From Odiellus spinosus (taxonomy: Eukaryota; Arthropoda; Arachnida; Opiliones; Phalangiidae), in NCBI GenBank assembly GCA_963920705.1, contig OY987232.1, positions 11,843,726 to 11,907,725 of the forward strand: DNA of 64,000 bases, given 5' to 3'. The position numbers and the translations under genes were made by a program. Positions 21,823 to 34,700 of this stretch are shown here, one piece after another. A model generated the notes under the pieces. It did no database searches and was not told where the DNA came from. It saw only the letters and a list, made by a program, of their open reading frames with translations. The stretch's first letter is position 1; each line of letters opens with the position of its first letter.

Positions 21823-22221
21823 TTCTACCCGACTTCACTTTTGTTTACGTTTTTCGTGCCTATTCCGACGAGTTTTGACCTCATATCCGAGTAAATAAAC
21901 TAAAGTAAGTTGTTTTTTTCTGACGATTTTTAATTTATACTAGCTTTTAAATCAAACTAAAACAATTATTGATATTTTAAGGGCTTCCTAACTAAATTTC
22001 GGCGGAGATGAGTTCGTAAGCCTTGCCATGAACTCATCTCCGCCAAAATTTAGTTGGAAAGCTATTAAAATATCAGTAATTGTTTTAGTTTGATTTAAAA
22101 ATTAATATAAATTTAAAATCGTCATAAAAAACAACTTACTTTAGTTTATTTACTTGGATATGAGGTCAAAACTCGTTGGAATAGGCACGAAAAACGTAAA
22201 CAAAAGTAAAGTCGGGTAGAA
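21823..22221. mobile_element. Foldback palindrome F (399 bp)
   Basis: Arms of about 190 bp are inverted copies: TTCTACCCGACTT at the left against AAGTCGGGTAGAA (with one base different) at the right, and ATGAACTCATCTCCGCC against GGCGGAGATGAGTTCGT at the centre near 22022. No target duplication is clear. It is unrelated in sequence to palindrome E. Confidence 0.88.
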
Positions 22222-22275
22222 ATTCATCGCGCGCTTTTCGGGCGTTCTGAGTGGCTGACGATAAAATAAGTCAAT

Positions 22276-22472
22276 TAATATTTGGCCTTACAAGACTCCC
22301 TTTCATCCTACCGTTTTGTAGAACTAGCAAACCGATTGGGCTGCGAAATGTGACATTTTGTTCAAAACATTTGTACGTATGATTTGAGTACTTTTTGATT
22401 CTTTTATCTTTATTATTTTAAAAGATATTTAGGTTTGAAGTCAAAATTTAACTTTTGTGAAAAATTTAAGTT
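22276..22472 (-). repeat. Dispersed repeat G, copy 2 (truncated)
   Basis: Inverse copy of the left half of repeat G at 10630. It contains TAGAACTAGCAAACCGATTG and ACATTTGTACGTATGATTTG. It stops at the GGCCAAAT position of the family. Confidence 0.87.
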
Positions 22473-23865
22473 CAAGTTATCGGCCTGTAATTTCATTTCT
22501 AAATACCGTATCATCGTAAAAATGATCTCAAATCATAGATCGAAATCACACCTTTTTTTTTTTGAGATGTTAATAGAAAATTACGCTTAAATAACCGTAG
22601 GATGAAAGACACCCTTCCAATTTCTCCATTGTGTTAACCCAGAGTTCTAGTTCCGAATGGAAACCGCCAGAGGTAGAGGGTGTTTCCGAAACGGAGAAAA
22701 TATTTTTCTCCCGCTTAGAAAGGGGAACTCAGACCCTTTCTTTACAATAGGTAAGACCCATTTGTGTGGGGTGCGTTCCGACCGTCAGGTATTTTCTTCT
22801 TCTCGATATCCCAACAAAAAATGGGGTCCCCTGTTCGATGTAGAGCGCCATCTAGTGTTTTAAATGGGTAACTTTCGTCGGAAAAGCAGCCTTAAATTTC
22901 AATAGTCTCTAACTTCATTATCTAGAAAGGAAATAGTTTTGATATCCCTAGAAGCCAAGAAAAACGAGTCTAAAGTAGGAACAAGAAAAAAAAGACGTTC
23001 AGGTCTTCCCCTTGAGGAATATTCTAATTTGATTGAAAAATAGTTGAATATTTGGACTGGACTTTTTACAGACGTTTTTTTAGACCAAAAAAACGCCCAA
23101 TTCAATATTTTTAATTTAAATTTATTTTGTCACGCTTGGTAGTGAAATAATTAAAATAAAATATATTTTTTTGGGGATTTTTTTTTCTGTAGTTCGGAGT
23201 CTCTAGCCTTTTAAAAATTATAATTTTTAATTTTAAAGTATTTAAAATTATGCTTCAAAAAAACTTACGGTGAATATAGATTGTGCAAAATTTATGCAGA
23301 CTGACTACATAAATATTTTGCAAGCGGAATAGATTAAAAGGAATTGTTTAATTCCATTAATAAACTACGCATTATGTTCGATGTAGTTCGTTGATACAAA
23401 GAAAAAATTTCAAGCACTCGAATGTCTGGAGGGCTTTTTCTTTAAGAGATGACATAGAAATGCTAAAAAAACCTGCTGGGTGAAGGGGAAGAATTCAATC
23501 AAGGGTCTTTTTGAATAGGTGGCGCCATGCTTTCTGGTATGGAAGGAAATTCTTTCGAGGGGGTCGACGGTCTAAACACGAGAATACCTCCTCGAATAAA
23601 TGCCACAGTGAGATAAGAAGCGAGAATTTTTTTATTTGCGTATAAGAATAGGGGGTTATAGAAAAAAATTATGAAAAACTAAATTGTTGTTGAAGGAAAG
23701 CCATTTGATCGCACAATGGAGGGGTTTCTCGGTTTGAATGAAGAAAACTTCTGGTTCCGGGATGTTTATAATGTTATCCATGGGAAGATTTCTATACGAT
23801 TGTTTGCAGAATTTCTGAACCGCGTAACCACGTGCGAATGCGAAGTGAATTTTTTCTTGCTTTGA
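22473..23865. other. Low-copy AT-rich DNA, no gene supported
   Basis: A 68-codon plus-strand frame at 22657-22863 and a 68-codon minus-strand frame at 22899-23105 show no domain or splice support. No repeat was found. Confidence 0.45.
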
Positions 23866-23872
23866 CTACAGC

Positions 23873-24212
23873 CAGAAGTAGATGAAACCCTCCTTTGAAA
23901 TCTATTACTCCCTGGTTTTGTCTACCCATCTCTGTATGGGTTAGTTTCAAAAAGCGCGATTCGTACGCCTCCTAACGGTAGATATTTTCGGAGCGGGAGT
24001 TCGTCGAGCGAATATCTCTAGCAGTCTTGGAGTTCGTCAAAAAAAACGTCGTCGTTTGTGGAGAGAGAGAATTTCCAATTTTCCGTAGACAGGGGGGGTA
24101 TGAAGTAGGACCCCTCCGATCTCGTAAAATTGTGAATTTTACCCATACAGAGAGGAGCGCTATATCGAACATTAGAGTAGTAGACTTCAAAGGAGGGTTT
24201 CATCTACTTCTG
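23873..24212 (+). mobile_element. MITE-A copy 6, TAG-type ends (duplication CTACAGC)
   Basis: A 340-bp element with both ends of the TAG type (CAGAAGTAGATG at left, CATCTACTTCTG at right). The perfect target duplication CTACAGC lies at 23866-23872 and 24213-24219. This shows that the TAG subtype transposes as a unit. Confidence 0.9.
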
Positions 24213-24219
24213 CTACAGC

Positions 24220-25365
24220 CAGGAATGATGATTTAGCTGGATAGGTGTATGTTTCGTGTAATAGTAGATAAAATAGCCTTAGTAGTTCACAATCATACCA
24301 GATTTTTTTTTAATACTGCAGTACATATACGGAGTTATTACTAGACAAAAAATATCTTAACAGAAATTCATATATAAATAGTCCACCGTTCCCTTCTATG
24401 AAAGGGGGTACGAAAAAGGAGGCGGGTCTTTTTTCCTTTAGGTAAAAACGGACCGGAGCAATATATTTTTTCGCTCCTCACATCATCCTATATTTCCAAG
24501 ACCATCCTATTTTATCCTATAATTTTATGATATTTCCTATAATCTCCTATATTTTTACTCAAAATCTAAAGCAAAGGGACCATGAGATCATAAGATGTAT
24601 AAGATTTTAGCTTTAGTTAAGGTTAAATTGAAAAATAAATGATGTCAATTTTATACAAAGCAAACCAGACGTCCTTGGGGGTACGTGGAGCGACAACGTA
24701 AATTTTTATATAGGCAGTATACCGATGCGCATCGTTGAACGAAGGTAATACACGGGATTGAATTATATTATCCACCATTTTTTTTTTTTTTTTAATCTCA
24801 TTTATTTTACAACAACTTCTTTCTATTTTATCCTATTCTAATGACAAGGTGGAAAAAATTAGAGCAACACTAACTTTATAGAAAATTTACCCGCCGCACT
24901 TTTTGCCCGAGTGATAACTGAAATTATAATTTATCGCTGTCCGAGCGTCCACAGAATTCATGTTAAGAGATACATGTAGTTTAAGCAGGCTTTTAACGAG
25001 TACGAGTGCCTGTTGCTCAGGTTAAATAGGGATTTCAATAATGAAAGAGTATTGATGATGTACTCGAAGTAATAGAGAGAAGCTTCGCTGATTTTATTCA
25101 TTAATTGCTTCTAAAATTTTAAATATGTAGTGTACAGTAGAAACAAAAGGAATATGTTTCATGTGGTTTTTTTAACGGTGAAGTAAAATTACACTCGCTG
25201 GGCTCTTTTACTCCTCGGGCAGTTATCATCAGTCTTATAATTTTGCCTATTATAATATAGCAAGAGTAAGCCTTAATCATACGGAAAGAGTTATTAGTTT
25301 GCGAATACGATTTAATTCGAGAATATGATTGGCTTAAGGGGAATTTAAAATTAAATACATTTTAA
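24220..25365. other. Low-copy AT-rich DNA, no gene seen
   Basis: Contains a T-run at about 24779-24793 and runs of TCCTAT words at 24480-24560. No exon supported. Confidence 0.45.
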
Positions 25366-25372
25366 GGAATAA

Positions 25373-25710
25373 CAGAAGCCGATTGAACCCTCCTTTGAAG
25401 TCTATTACTCCCGGGTCTTGTCTACCCCTCTCTGTATGGGTTAGTTTCAAAAAGCGCGATTCGTACGCCTCCTAACGGTAGATATTTTCGGAGCGGGAGT
25501 TCGTCGAACGAATATCTCTAGCAGCCTTGGAGTTCGTCCAAAAAACGTCGTCGTTTGTGGAGAGAGAGAATTTCCAATTTTCCGTAGACAGGGGGGTATG
25601 AAGTAGGACCCCTCCTATCTCGTAAAATTGGGAATTTTACCCATACAGAGAGGAGCGCTATATGAAACATTAGAGTAGTAGACTTCAAAGGAGGGTTTCA
25701 TCGGCTTCTG
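25373..25710 (+). mobile_element. MITE-A copy 7 (duplication GGAATAA)
   Basis: A 338-bp element with GCC-type ends. The perfect 7-bp duplication GGAATAA lies at 25366-25372 and 25711-25717. Confidence 0.9.
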
Positions 25711-25954
25711 GGAATAATGAAAAGTTTTATTTTTGTTTTCCCTTCTTATACAAACCTGAATAAAAAATTTCTCTGAGTGAAAACTCCCAAAAAGCGTTAA
25801 CGAATGTTTCCAATAATTAATATAAATGCGATAATTGGTGATTTGTTGCCGTAGTCACGACCAAAAACTAGAATTGGAATCTGGTCGTTGAATGCTTGCT
25901 GAACCTTACGGGTATCGATGCAAAATTTCGAGAATATTATCTCGAAAGGACAGA

Positions 25955-27068
<1,114 letters not shown>

Positions 27069-27075
27069 TGTGAAG

Positions 27076-27391
27076 CAAGAATCCATTCAGGTTCCATAAG
27101 AATATGGGAGCATAGCTTTAGCCTCTGGTACCATCCAACCAAACTTTGTAACAAAAGTTCGTTTGCAATTTTTGCAACATTTGTACGCTTAGATCTTTTT
27201 TCGGTCGGCTCCATTTTTATTACCCAAAATATTATGTCAAGGTCGTTGGTGGCGCGGGTTAATAATAGATGTCAGGAGCGATTTACTTGAAAAATCGATT
27301 CGAAGCGGACGAACTTTTGCTACAAAGTTTGGGAGGATGGTTATTGAATCGCGGCCCTCCCATATTCTTATGGAACCTGAATGAATTCTTG
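27076..27391 (+). mobile_element. MITE-C copy 1
   Basis: A 316-bp element with inverted ends of about 35 bp. It starts CAAGAATCCATTCAGGTTCC and ends GGAACCTGAATGAATTCTTG. Flanks TGTGAAG and TGTAAAG agree at 6 of 7 bases, consistent with a decayed 7-bp duplication. Related copies lie at 32822 and 38089. Frames of 65-77 codons over it recur with the family and are not genes. Confidence 0.87.
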
Positions 27392-27791
27392 TGTAAAGCA
27401 TAAACACTGTATAGTCTAATAATTAGAAATGTTTCGTACCAGTTTGATATTTAAAATTAAATTTCGCACGTTTGTTATTCTGTAATGTTACAATAGATTT
27501 TAATTTAGTCGTGTTTGTTTTGTAATATAATATTTTAGGTTACAATTATCTTTTTTATTCATATAGCAATTTTTTGTCGTTTTATGATCTAGTATATTAA
27601 ACAATTTTGGGCCAAGATAGTAGGCTTTTTTATAAAGAATTAGTTGTTAGTAAGTTGTCTTACTGAGCATATCTTGTACTTTACTGTTTATATACGGTTG
27701 CATATACTATTTTCGAAGGGACATATTAATATTTATTTAGCGTATAAATGTTTAATAGAAAAAACCTAGACCTCTGAGACCTGTACGGTAT

Positions 27792-28825
27792 GTAGCCATA
27801 AGCGCAGTTGCCAAAAGAGCAGTTCCCATTTGCGCACTCCCATAAGAGCGGTTTCTCAAAAGCGCAGTTTTGCCAAAAGAGCAGTTTCCCAAAAGCGCGG
27901 TTGCCAAAAGAGCAGTTCTCATTTGCGCATTTCCAAGGGGGTTTTTTCGTATAAACTCATTTTCTTATAATTGCGGGCTCAGTTTTTGGACGTCTAATGC
28001 TAAAAATTTACAAAAATATTTTAGGTAAGGTTAAATAGCATAGGTAAGGTTAGGTTAGATTACGGTAGTGTAGGTTAGGCTATTTAATCTGTCATTCGTA
28101 TAAACTCATTTTCTTATAATTGCGGGCTCACTTTTTGGACGTCTTATGCTGAAAATTTACAAAAATATTTTAGGTAAGGTTAAATAGCATAGGTAAGGTT
28201 AGGTTAGATTACGGTAGTGTAGGTTAGGCTATTTAATCTGTCATTCGTACAAACTCATTTTCTTATAATTGCGGGCTCAGTTTTTGGACGTCTAATGCTG
28301 AAAATTTACAAAAATGTTTTAGGTAAGGTTAAATAGCATAGGTAAGGTTAGGTTAGATTACGGTAGTGTAAGTTAGGCTATTTAATCTGTCATTCGTATA
28401 AACTCATTGTCTTATAATTGCGGGCTCACTTTTTGGACGTCTAATGCTAAAAATTTACAAAAATATTTTAGGTAAGGTTAAATAGCATAGGTAAGGTTAG
28501 GTTAGATTACGGTAGTGTAAGTTAGGCTATTTGATCTGTCTTTCGAGATTATGATTTTCGACATTATGTACCGAATTCTTTTAAAAAGAGATTTAAAATT
28601 AACTTAAAAATTAACAATGAAAGATTTTGTCTCATGTTCAAGGTATTAGAGTCAAGTATACGAGTATTTCGTGGACGTCTCTGGTTGAGAAATGATTTGG
28701 AGAACTGCGCTTTTGGGAACTGCGCTTTTGGGAAACTGCGCTTTTGAAATTGCGCTTTTAGGAACTGCGCTTTTGGGAACTGCGCTTTTGGGATATGCGC
28801 TTTCGGGAAACTGCGCTACTGGCTA
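27792..28825. mobile_element. Word-array element a (GCGCAGTT words)
   Basis: The left array (27792-27935) repeats words such as GCGCAGTTGCCAAAAGAGC. The right array (about 28690-28825) repeats the inverse, AACTGCGCTTTTGGG. The outer ends TAGCCATAAGCGCAGTT and AACTGCGCTACTGGCTA are inverted copies with two differences. The interior is a four-unit, 149-bp tandem repeat rich in GGTTAGG. It has no coding capacity. Confidence 0.7.
27946..28545 (+). repeat. 149-bp tandem repeat (4 units) with GGTTAGG strings
   Basis: The phase string AAACTCATT recurs at about 27953, 28102, 28251 and 28400, an exact 149-bp period. Each unit contains AATTGCGGGCTCA and AGGTAAGGTTAGGTTAGATT. Copies differ at few bases. 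The array forms the core of word-array element a. Confidence 0.95.
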
Positions 28826-29565
28826 TAAACCGTTATGTACAAAACTAAGTTAATTATTTTAATTTGTCTCTATATTGTAAATGTGTCGCTTACAGTAATG
28901 ACCTTTTAATTAGTGGCATTTCATAATATTAACAAATATTAGTCTAGTCCAGGTATCGTTAGGTGGTGAGGTAATAGGTTTTTTCCATCTTGTTGTATTT
29001 AGCTGTCTCTCGCAGTTGCCTTTAATCCCAATCAATGATATTTTAGCCTAGGATGGAAGGGAAATAATAGTCTATACTGGTGTTGTCTAGTATTTCTCTT
29101 TGGCGTCCCCCCTTTAGCTTTACGGAGTTTCCAGTTCTCCTCTTTCTTTTCACCCCAACAGATGGCGATGACGTTGAAAAGTAGAAGACATTTCGCCGCT
29201 TTGTACGCCAACAACAGGAACGAAAAGTAATGGTCTTCCTCCTCGATTAATAATTGCCTCCCGAAATGCCGTATATTTCCCGAACAAAAAATTGTAACTG
29301 CCTTATTTAATGAACGCAGAAACGATCCTTATATTTATGATAAGGTTACTGGTAGGAAATATCCAAACATTCCGTCGTAAACGTTATATCTAGGAGCAAT
29401 ATAGTAATAAATAAATTGGGGCACCTATTTCTATCGAAATGAGTTACGCAATCGCCTTCATTTGTCTAGCGTCTAGTAGTCAATGCTTCTTAACTTCACC
29501 TTGGATAAATTAACAAAGGGGATTTCCTACCGAAGAAATAGCACTGAAACGATTGAAATTATGTC
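28826..29565. other. Low-copy DNA, no gene supported
   Basis: A 60-codon minus-strand frame (29032-29214) begins with a hydrophobic stretch (CLLLFNVIAICWG) that could pass for a signal peptide. It has no other support and is not called. Confidence 0.4.
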
Positions 29566-29571
29566 CTTTAT

Positions 29572-29905
29572 CAGAAGTAGATGAAACCCTCCTTTGAAGT
29601 CTACTACTCTAATGTTTGATATAGCGCTCCTCTCTGTATGGGTAAAATTCCCAATTTTACGAGATCGGAGGGGTCTTACTTCATACCCCCTGTCTACGCA
29701 AAATTGGAAATTCTCTCTCTCCACAAACGGCATTTTTTTGACGAACTCCAAGGCTGCTAGAGATATTCGCTCGACGAACTCCCGCTCCGAAAATATCTAC
29801 CGTTAGGAGGCGTACGAATCGCGCTTTTTGAAACTAACCCATACAGAGAGGGGTAGACAAAACCCGGGAGTAATAGACTTCAAAGGAGGTTTTTATCGGC
29901 TTCTG
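29572..29905 (-). mobile_element. MITE-A copy 8, mixed ends, no target duplication
   Basis: A 334-bp element in inverse orientation. The left end is TAG type (CAGAAGTAGATG) and the right end is GCC type (TATCGGCTTCTG). Flanks CCTTTAT and GTACAAC do not match. Together with copy 2 it forms the set of mixed-end copies without duplications. Confidence 0.87.
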
Positions 29906-30042
29906 GTACAACGGTTCCCCAATCGGCACTTACTTTAATTAATTTAATCATATATTGTTTAACGATGGTCAATGGGTCTACGCACGTTTTAGTGATATAG
30001 ACCCATGCCAATAATCAGACGTAAATCAAACGAAGCGATTTC

Positions 30043-30116
30043 AACCGCATTCATAGAGCACACTGAACAGCGTAAGACTTCGTGTTGGAGGTTTGCAGGT
30101 TCAAGCACATTCAAAT
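30043..30116 (+). pseudogene. tRNA-Arg(TCG)-like relic
   Basis: ACCGC near the start, GCGTAAGACTTCGTG over the anticodon position and GCAGGTTCAAGCAC at box B line up with the general layout of eukaryotic tRNA-Arg(TCG). The D arm is not recognisable and the stems do not pair. Probably a decayed tRNA gene or SINE head. The match could be partly fortuitous. Confidence 0.35.
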
Positions 30117-31451
30117 GGAAGGTTAAATAAAGCTAAATTTTACTTCAAATATTTTACGTACCCACAGTAATGAAATCGATAATAATCAAATTAAAGTGAT
30201 AGTGGAGAAGCTATATTTTTTGGAATAACTCTAATTTTATTTTAAAGTTATTTAAAGTTATTCAAATATAGTTTATAATTTTAAGAATATTTACAGCGCC
30301 GTTTGTGCCTATTTTTTAGTTTTGCTCGAAAATAGATAAGTTCAGGCAGGGCTATTATAGAGATAGAAATATTATGGAGATTTCGCATTGCGATAGCATA
30401 TATTAGAATATATCAGTGACAAAGTAGATTAATTCAATTATATTCGGAGAGTAATCAGAGTATTGACTGAACAATTTCGGGGGGACGCATACATTGGTTG
30501 TCCGCACCTGGTTTAATCGAGGGGGGACAATGTCCCCCTCATTCCGCCGCTGATACTGAAGAATTTAAAAATAACCCCAAAAAGAAAGCACGGTTTCATT
30601 GGTATACGTTTTTTGAGAAATATTTAATCGTAATAAAGATTTTGGAGTTGTAGAATAAAACCTCTAACTATTATTTTTAAAAAAAAATATATCGCTCTTT
30701 CAATAACAATTAATATCTGTACTTTCACGAGGTCGAGCTGAATCAGATAAAACCCTTTTTAAGAGTGTTAAGCACCTTCTTTTTTGCATAATACAGTAAA
30801 CTAGTTTAGATATAACGAGAAACATCTGACATGGTCTCAATTGAGAAAAATCATTTCCTTTCAGGGAAATTTTGGGAGAAAGCGAACAATACACCATTTA
30901 GCCATTACTTGGGGCGCTATAGCGGCATAGGGCGAACTTTCACTGGGTGAAAATGGCAGGGAAAAAAACCTGCATGGGTTAATACGCGGGATACTACGCG
31001 CGCCTCACCAAGTGAACGTTTTTTTTTTCGCCACTAGTAAGCGTTTCGAGCGTGGGCATGCGCACAGTGGAAGAGCAAAGTGCGTGTATTCTTAAATGTC
31101 ATCTGTATGATAATTGAACTTGAGAAGCTCAACGGGATTGCGAATGTTTTGCCCGAATATAACTTAAGCCAATTTCGATAGCGATCGACCCTATACGGAA
31201 ATAAACTAATAAGGCCATCTGTATAATGATTATACACTAAGAAAGGATAGAAGTTACACCAGTTGGGAATTCTCAAGGGTCGTAGGGTGGCCTTACGAAC
31301 GTTTTTCAGATAGGGGGGGGGGGGCAAAATTCGCAAATGTGTTAAATTTCTAAATAGTACAGCTGAAAAGCTCACTATTTATTAGGTCGATAGCCTTGCA
31401 TGTATGTCCGTCCACACGTACGTATGAATGTACGTAGGCGATAGGGGATAC
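30117..31451. other. Low-copy DNA with a possible hAT-type end
   Basis: At 30523-30550, the complement reads CAGCGGCGGAATGAGGGGGA, like the CAGNGGCGG ends of many hAT transposons, but no partner end was found. A G-run lies at 31313-31323. A 113-codon minus-strand frame (31034-31375) lacks recognisable features and is not called. Confidence 0.4.
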
Positions 31452-32625
31452 GGTCAATTTAACGTGCGTAATTTACCGTAAGATTTTTACCGTGGGCCCT
31501 TTACCGTTTCCAATTCATTGTACATCCATTATTATCGTTTCCGTAATCACCATAAACCACTTTAACGCCATAATTAATCGTAATATTTTTTACCGTAACT
31601 TTATTTACCGTGTTAAGTTTTAACGTACACAAGATACCGTAAATATTTTACCGTTAACTACGTTAACCATATATTGATAAGTAATCTATAAAAAATTACT
31701 TGTTAAGAGCTTGCATTCTCCCTTTAAACAGATTCAGTTAAACAACAATTCCGTGCTATATCAAGACTCGCAACAGCTCAGATCTTGAAGTATAAATATT
31801 TTCAATGTTTATATAACTCAAATGTCCAATTTTTAAGATTTAAGAAGCAGGGTTTTCTGGGTGGATTTTTTAATTAGATTTACCCGGTTTACACCTGGTG
31901 GTTTAATCCCAACTGGCTAGTCTCTAGCAACCCTGATTATGTTACTTCTGCTTTTATGAATTGTTCCGCCTTCCATGCACTTTTTTTGACTAAATAATGA
32001 ATATTTTAATATTTAAGGTCATCTCTATGGCTAGCTCGTCCCTCCTGTAAGGTTATGTTAGTTAGTTCTTCGGACTAGCACATCCCTCCAGCTAGTTAAA
32101 CCATCGAGCTATAACCCTTCCCTGTTGTAATTAGGTTAGGTTACGTAAGATAATCACTCGAACTAGCCCGCCCCTTCAACAAGTTAATCCCTCGGGCTAG
32201 TTCGTCCCTCCTGTAAGGTTAGGCTAGTTCTTCGAACTAACACATCTCTCTAACTAGTTAAACCATCGAGCTATAACCTAATCCTAAATCCGCACAAGTA
32301 CGAGTTGTTAGGTCGAATGGGATTCGGCGCAATGGGGCACGAGCCAAAATGCGAGCGGGAATAATGCATAAATGGTAAATTGAACCACGATAAACCTTTT
32401 AAGATGTGTTAAGTTAACGGCCATTTATATACTACGGGTCTTGACCACGATAAACTTTCTACAATTTACCTCGGGATAAGGTAAATATGCTAACGGGTAG
32501 AATGGGTCAACGGTAAATTTAGTCAAAGTAAACTTGTTGCGATATAATATGCTCTACGGTCAATTTTATACTACGGTAAATCGACCACGATAAATTTGTT
32601 ACGACCAATGTTTACACGATAAACT
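31452..32625. mobile_element. Word-array element c (TTTACCGT words)
   Basis: The left array (about 31452-31680) is full of TTTACCGT and ACCGTAA words. The right array (about 32360-32625) is full of the inverse forms ACGGTAAAT and ACGATAAA. The interior has TTAGGTTAGGTTACG near 32132 and a diverged 166-bp tandem duplication. The string GTCGAATGGGATTCGGCGC near 32312 carries the word of element b, so elements of this class may insert into one another. Ends are approximate. Confidence 0.5.
32031..32290 (+). repeat. 166-bp diverged tandem duplication (about 1.5 units)
   Basis: TCGTCCCTCCTGTAAGGTTA occurs at 32036 and 32202. Both copies run on to TAGTTAAACCATCGAGCTAT. It contains GGTTAGG strings and lies in the core of word-array element c. 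Confidence 0.85.
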
Positions 32626-32821
32626 GTCCGTAAATCCTGACAAAGACAAAGTGTGGCTGAAAAGGACCAAGTGAGGGTAAAAAAGACCAACACTAAGTGA
32701 GGGTGAAAAAGACCAAGACTAAGTGAGAGTGATTTTAAAGGAATATTCACATCCACAACTTAGTCTTAAAATATTTTTTAAACAAGTGCCATACTAATGT
32801 TTATTATTTTATATATGCAGC

Positions 32822-33114
32822 CAAGAATACATTCAGGTTCCATAAGCCTCTGGTACCATCCTCCCAAACTTTGTAACAAATTCGTCCGCAATTTTCGCAA
32901 CATTTGTACGCTTAGATCTTTTTTCGGTCGGCTCCATTTTTATTACCCAAAATATTATGTCAAGGTCGTTGGTGGCGCGGGTTAATAATAGATGTCAGGA
33001 GCGATTTACTTGAAAAATCGATTCGAAGCAGACCAACTTTTGCTACAAAGTTTGGGAGGATGGTTATTGAATCGCGGCCCTCCCATATTCTTATGGAACC
33101 TGAATCGATTCTTG
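32822..33114 (+). mobile_element. MITE-C copy 2 (duplication ATGCAGC)
   Basis: A 293-bp element with a perfect 7-bp target duplication ATGCAGC at 32815-32821 and 33115-33121. It is shorter than copies 1 and 3 because of an internal loss just inside the left end (after CATAAG). Confidence 0.9.
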
Positions 33115-33121
33115 ATGCAGC

Positions 33122-34039
33122 TACACTATTTACCATGGAAATTAATTTTCACTCTTGTTTTGGTTTTGCACATACATTGAAAATTATTTTCGAATGCACA
33201 CCGTTTTCAGTTGGGATGGGCGCAAATATGATATATTTTTTTTTTTAACTAAAAGGTATTTCCTTTTTTCAAATACATTCCTTCAGGACTCCTGTGTAAA
33301 GGCCTATGCTTTGTATTTGGATTTTATGTCCGCAAAATAGTCCATCAGCTTTCTCTTTAGCTAGACCCACTCAGTCACTCGCTCGAATAATATTATAATG
33401 TATAATATTCTATTATTCAAAAACGAGGTTGTTTCGGACCCTTAAAAAGGGCTCTTTATCTAACTCGAGTCAAACCCGTGAAGGGACACAAATTAATTGT
33501 TAGAAAAAGAGCTATTTAATATCTTTAAATTTATAGTTATTAGATTTAGTCTACTACTCCAACGATTTTATTATTATTAAATATTTTCCAAAAAACGGAT
33601 AAAGACGACCTAGGAAAAGAATATTTAAAATAAATTTACTGCCAAATTTCTAATTTAAAATAAATAGATAGCATTAGCGTTTCAAAAATATTTGTTTATA
33701 ATATTTGTTATAAAAATATTTGTTTCGGACGGGTTCGTCCGAGCCAGGGATTAAAAGGTTCAAGGGATGGGCTACTTCCAGGGATTAACTAACCTAACCT
33801 TACTTTAACAAGTTGGGAAAACAAAATATTACCTCCCCGACAAAGTTACCTAACCTAACCCTACTTTAAATAAAATATGGACGTATGTAAAGAATTAGAA
33901 TGAGTATATGGACCAGGGTGCTTTTGATTGCCAGTATTTTTTCCCCTCTATGTTACAGTGTATAACAAATTTCTCACTCTACTCTGAGTACTCAAATTTC
34001 CCATGACCTTATTTTATGTCAGGTCGTAGGATGAGTAGA
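33122..34039. other. Low-copy DNA, 3' flank of the minus-strand gene
   Basis: Two CCTAACC strings (about 33790 and 33850) sit 60 bp apart next to repeated CCAGGGATTA. This may be a fragment of a further word-array element. No exon is supported. Confidence 0.4.
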
Positions 34040-34057
34040 GACACACACAATGAAATG

Positions 34058-34063
34058 TTTATT
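34058..34063 (-). terminator. Polyadenylation signal AATAAA
   Basis: AATAAA on the minus strand lies 207 nt downstream of the stop codon at 34270. About 8 nt further comes TTGTGTGTGTC, a GT-rich element of the kind that directs cleavage. Cleavage is expected at about 34040-34048. Confidence 0.7.
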
Positions 34064-34269
34064 TTAAATGTAAATAAGTGGAATACAAATTCTAGCAACA
34101 TAAATAAATACATCGGTATCATTAGGCTGCACTGCGCAATTATCTTTTGTTAATTCAATGATTAGATAAAAACGAATGATTCAGTTTGGGGTGGCTTACT
34201 TCCGGAAGAGACGAAAATTAAACGACTGAGATTCTCCATCAAGTTACTCTTGGACAAACCCAAGATATT

Positions 34270-34700
34270 CTAGACTGCAAGTTCCATTAGCCCTTCCTCG
34301 GTAGATGATTGGCAATACTTCTGGTATTGATTTCGTCTAAATTTGTTCTGACGTTCTAATAGAGGACCATTGCTGATGTTTTCATCATACGTGTGAATGA
34401 TCTCAGTCATTGGAAGAATCCAAGGATATAGCTTGTCAAAAACCGCTGGCAGGCTGACAAGACCTTCTTCTGCACTTCTAAAATAAAAAAATGTCTTAAA
34501 AAGCCTGAAAAAAGACTAAATTCCATACATAATAGTTATTTTTATATGTGACTTTAGGCATCTAACATGTCGAGTCTCAAAACACTCGCTGCTAGCAAAG
34601 AAAACTATGTTTTTGCCTTACGAAAAATTAAAATCTAGCAATACAGAATGGTTTGCAAAAATTTGATTATTCATTAGACTTCTCCTTGAAGGTTGTAAGA
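34270..34700 (-). CDS. 3' end of an unrecognised protein-coding gene (two exons)
   Basis: The last coding exon covers 34270-34477. It encodes 68 residues and a TAG stop, after a TTTTATTTTAG acceptor. The sequence is varied and protein-like, for example LPAVFDKLYPWILPMTEII and LLERQNKFRRNQYQKYC. A donor (C/GTAAGG) at 34621 closes an intron of 144 nt. The phase fits: TC before the intron plus A after it gives Ser. The upstream exon probably starts at 34700 after TTTTATCACAG and encodes LQPSRRSLMNNQIFANHSV and LLDFNF. Its upstream border is less certain, because the open frame continues to 34830. Exons further upstream, at higher coordinates, were not found. The protein family is not recognised, the C-terminus is hydrophilic, and no membrane segment is seen. 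An AATAAA at 34058-34063 supports a 3' UTR of about 225 nt. Confidence 0.65.
34478..34621 (-). other. Intron (144 nt) of the minus-strand gene
   Basis: On the minus strand the donor is GTAAGG and the acceptor is a T-rich tract ending TTTTAG. The length is usual for a short insect intron. It keeps the reading frame between the two exons. Confidence 0.6.

Noticed and set aside
22657..22863. 68-codon plus-strand frame (METARGRGCF...)
   Set aside because: No splice sites in phase, no relatives recognised, and an overlapping frame of equal quality lies just downstream on the other strand.
31034..31375. 113-codon minus-strand frame as a gene
   Set aside because: No homologous motif, no splice or polyadenylation support, and it crosses a G-homopolymer.
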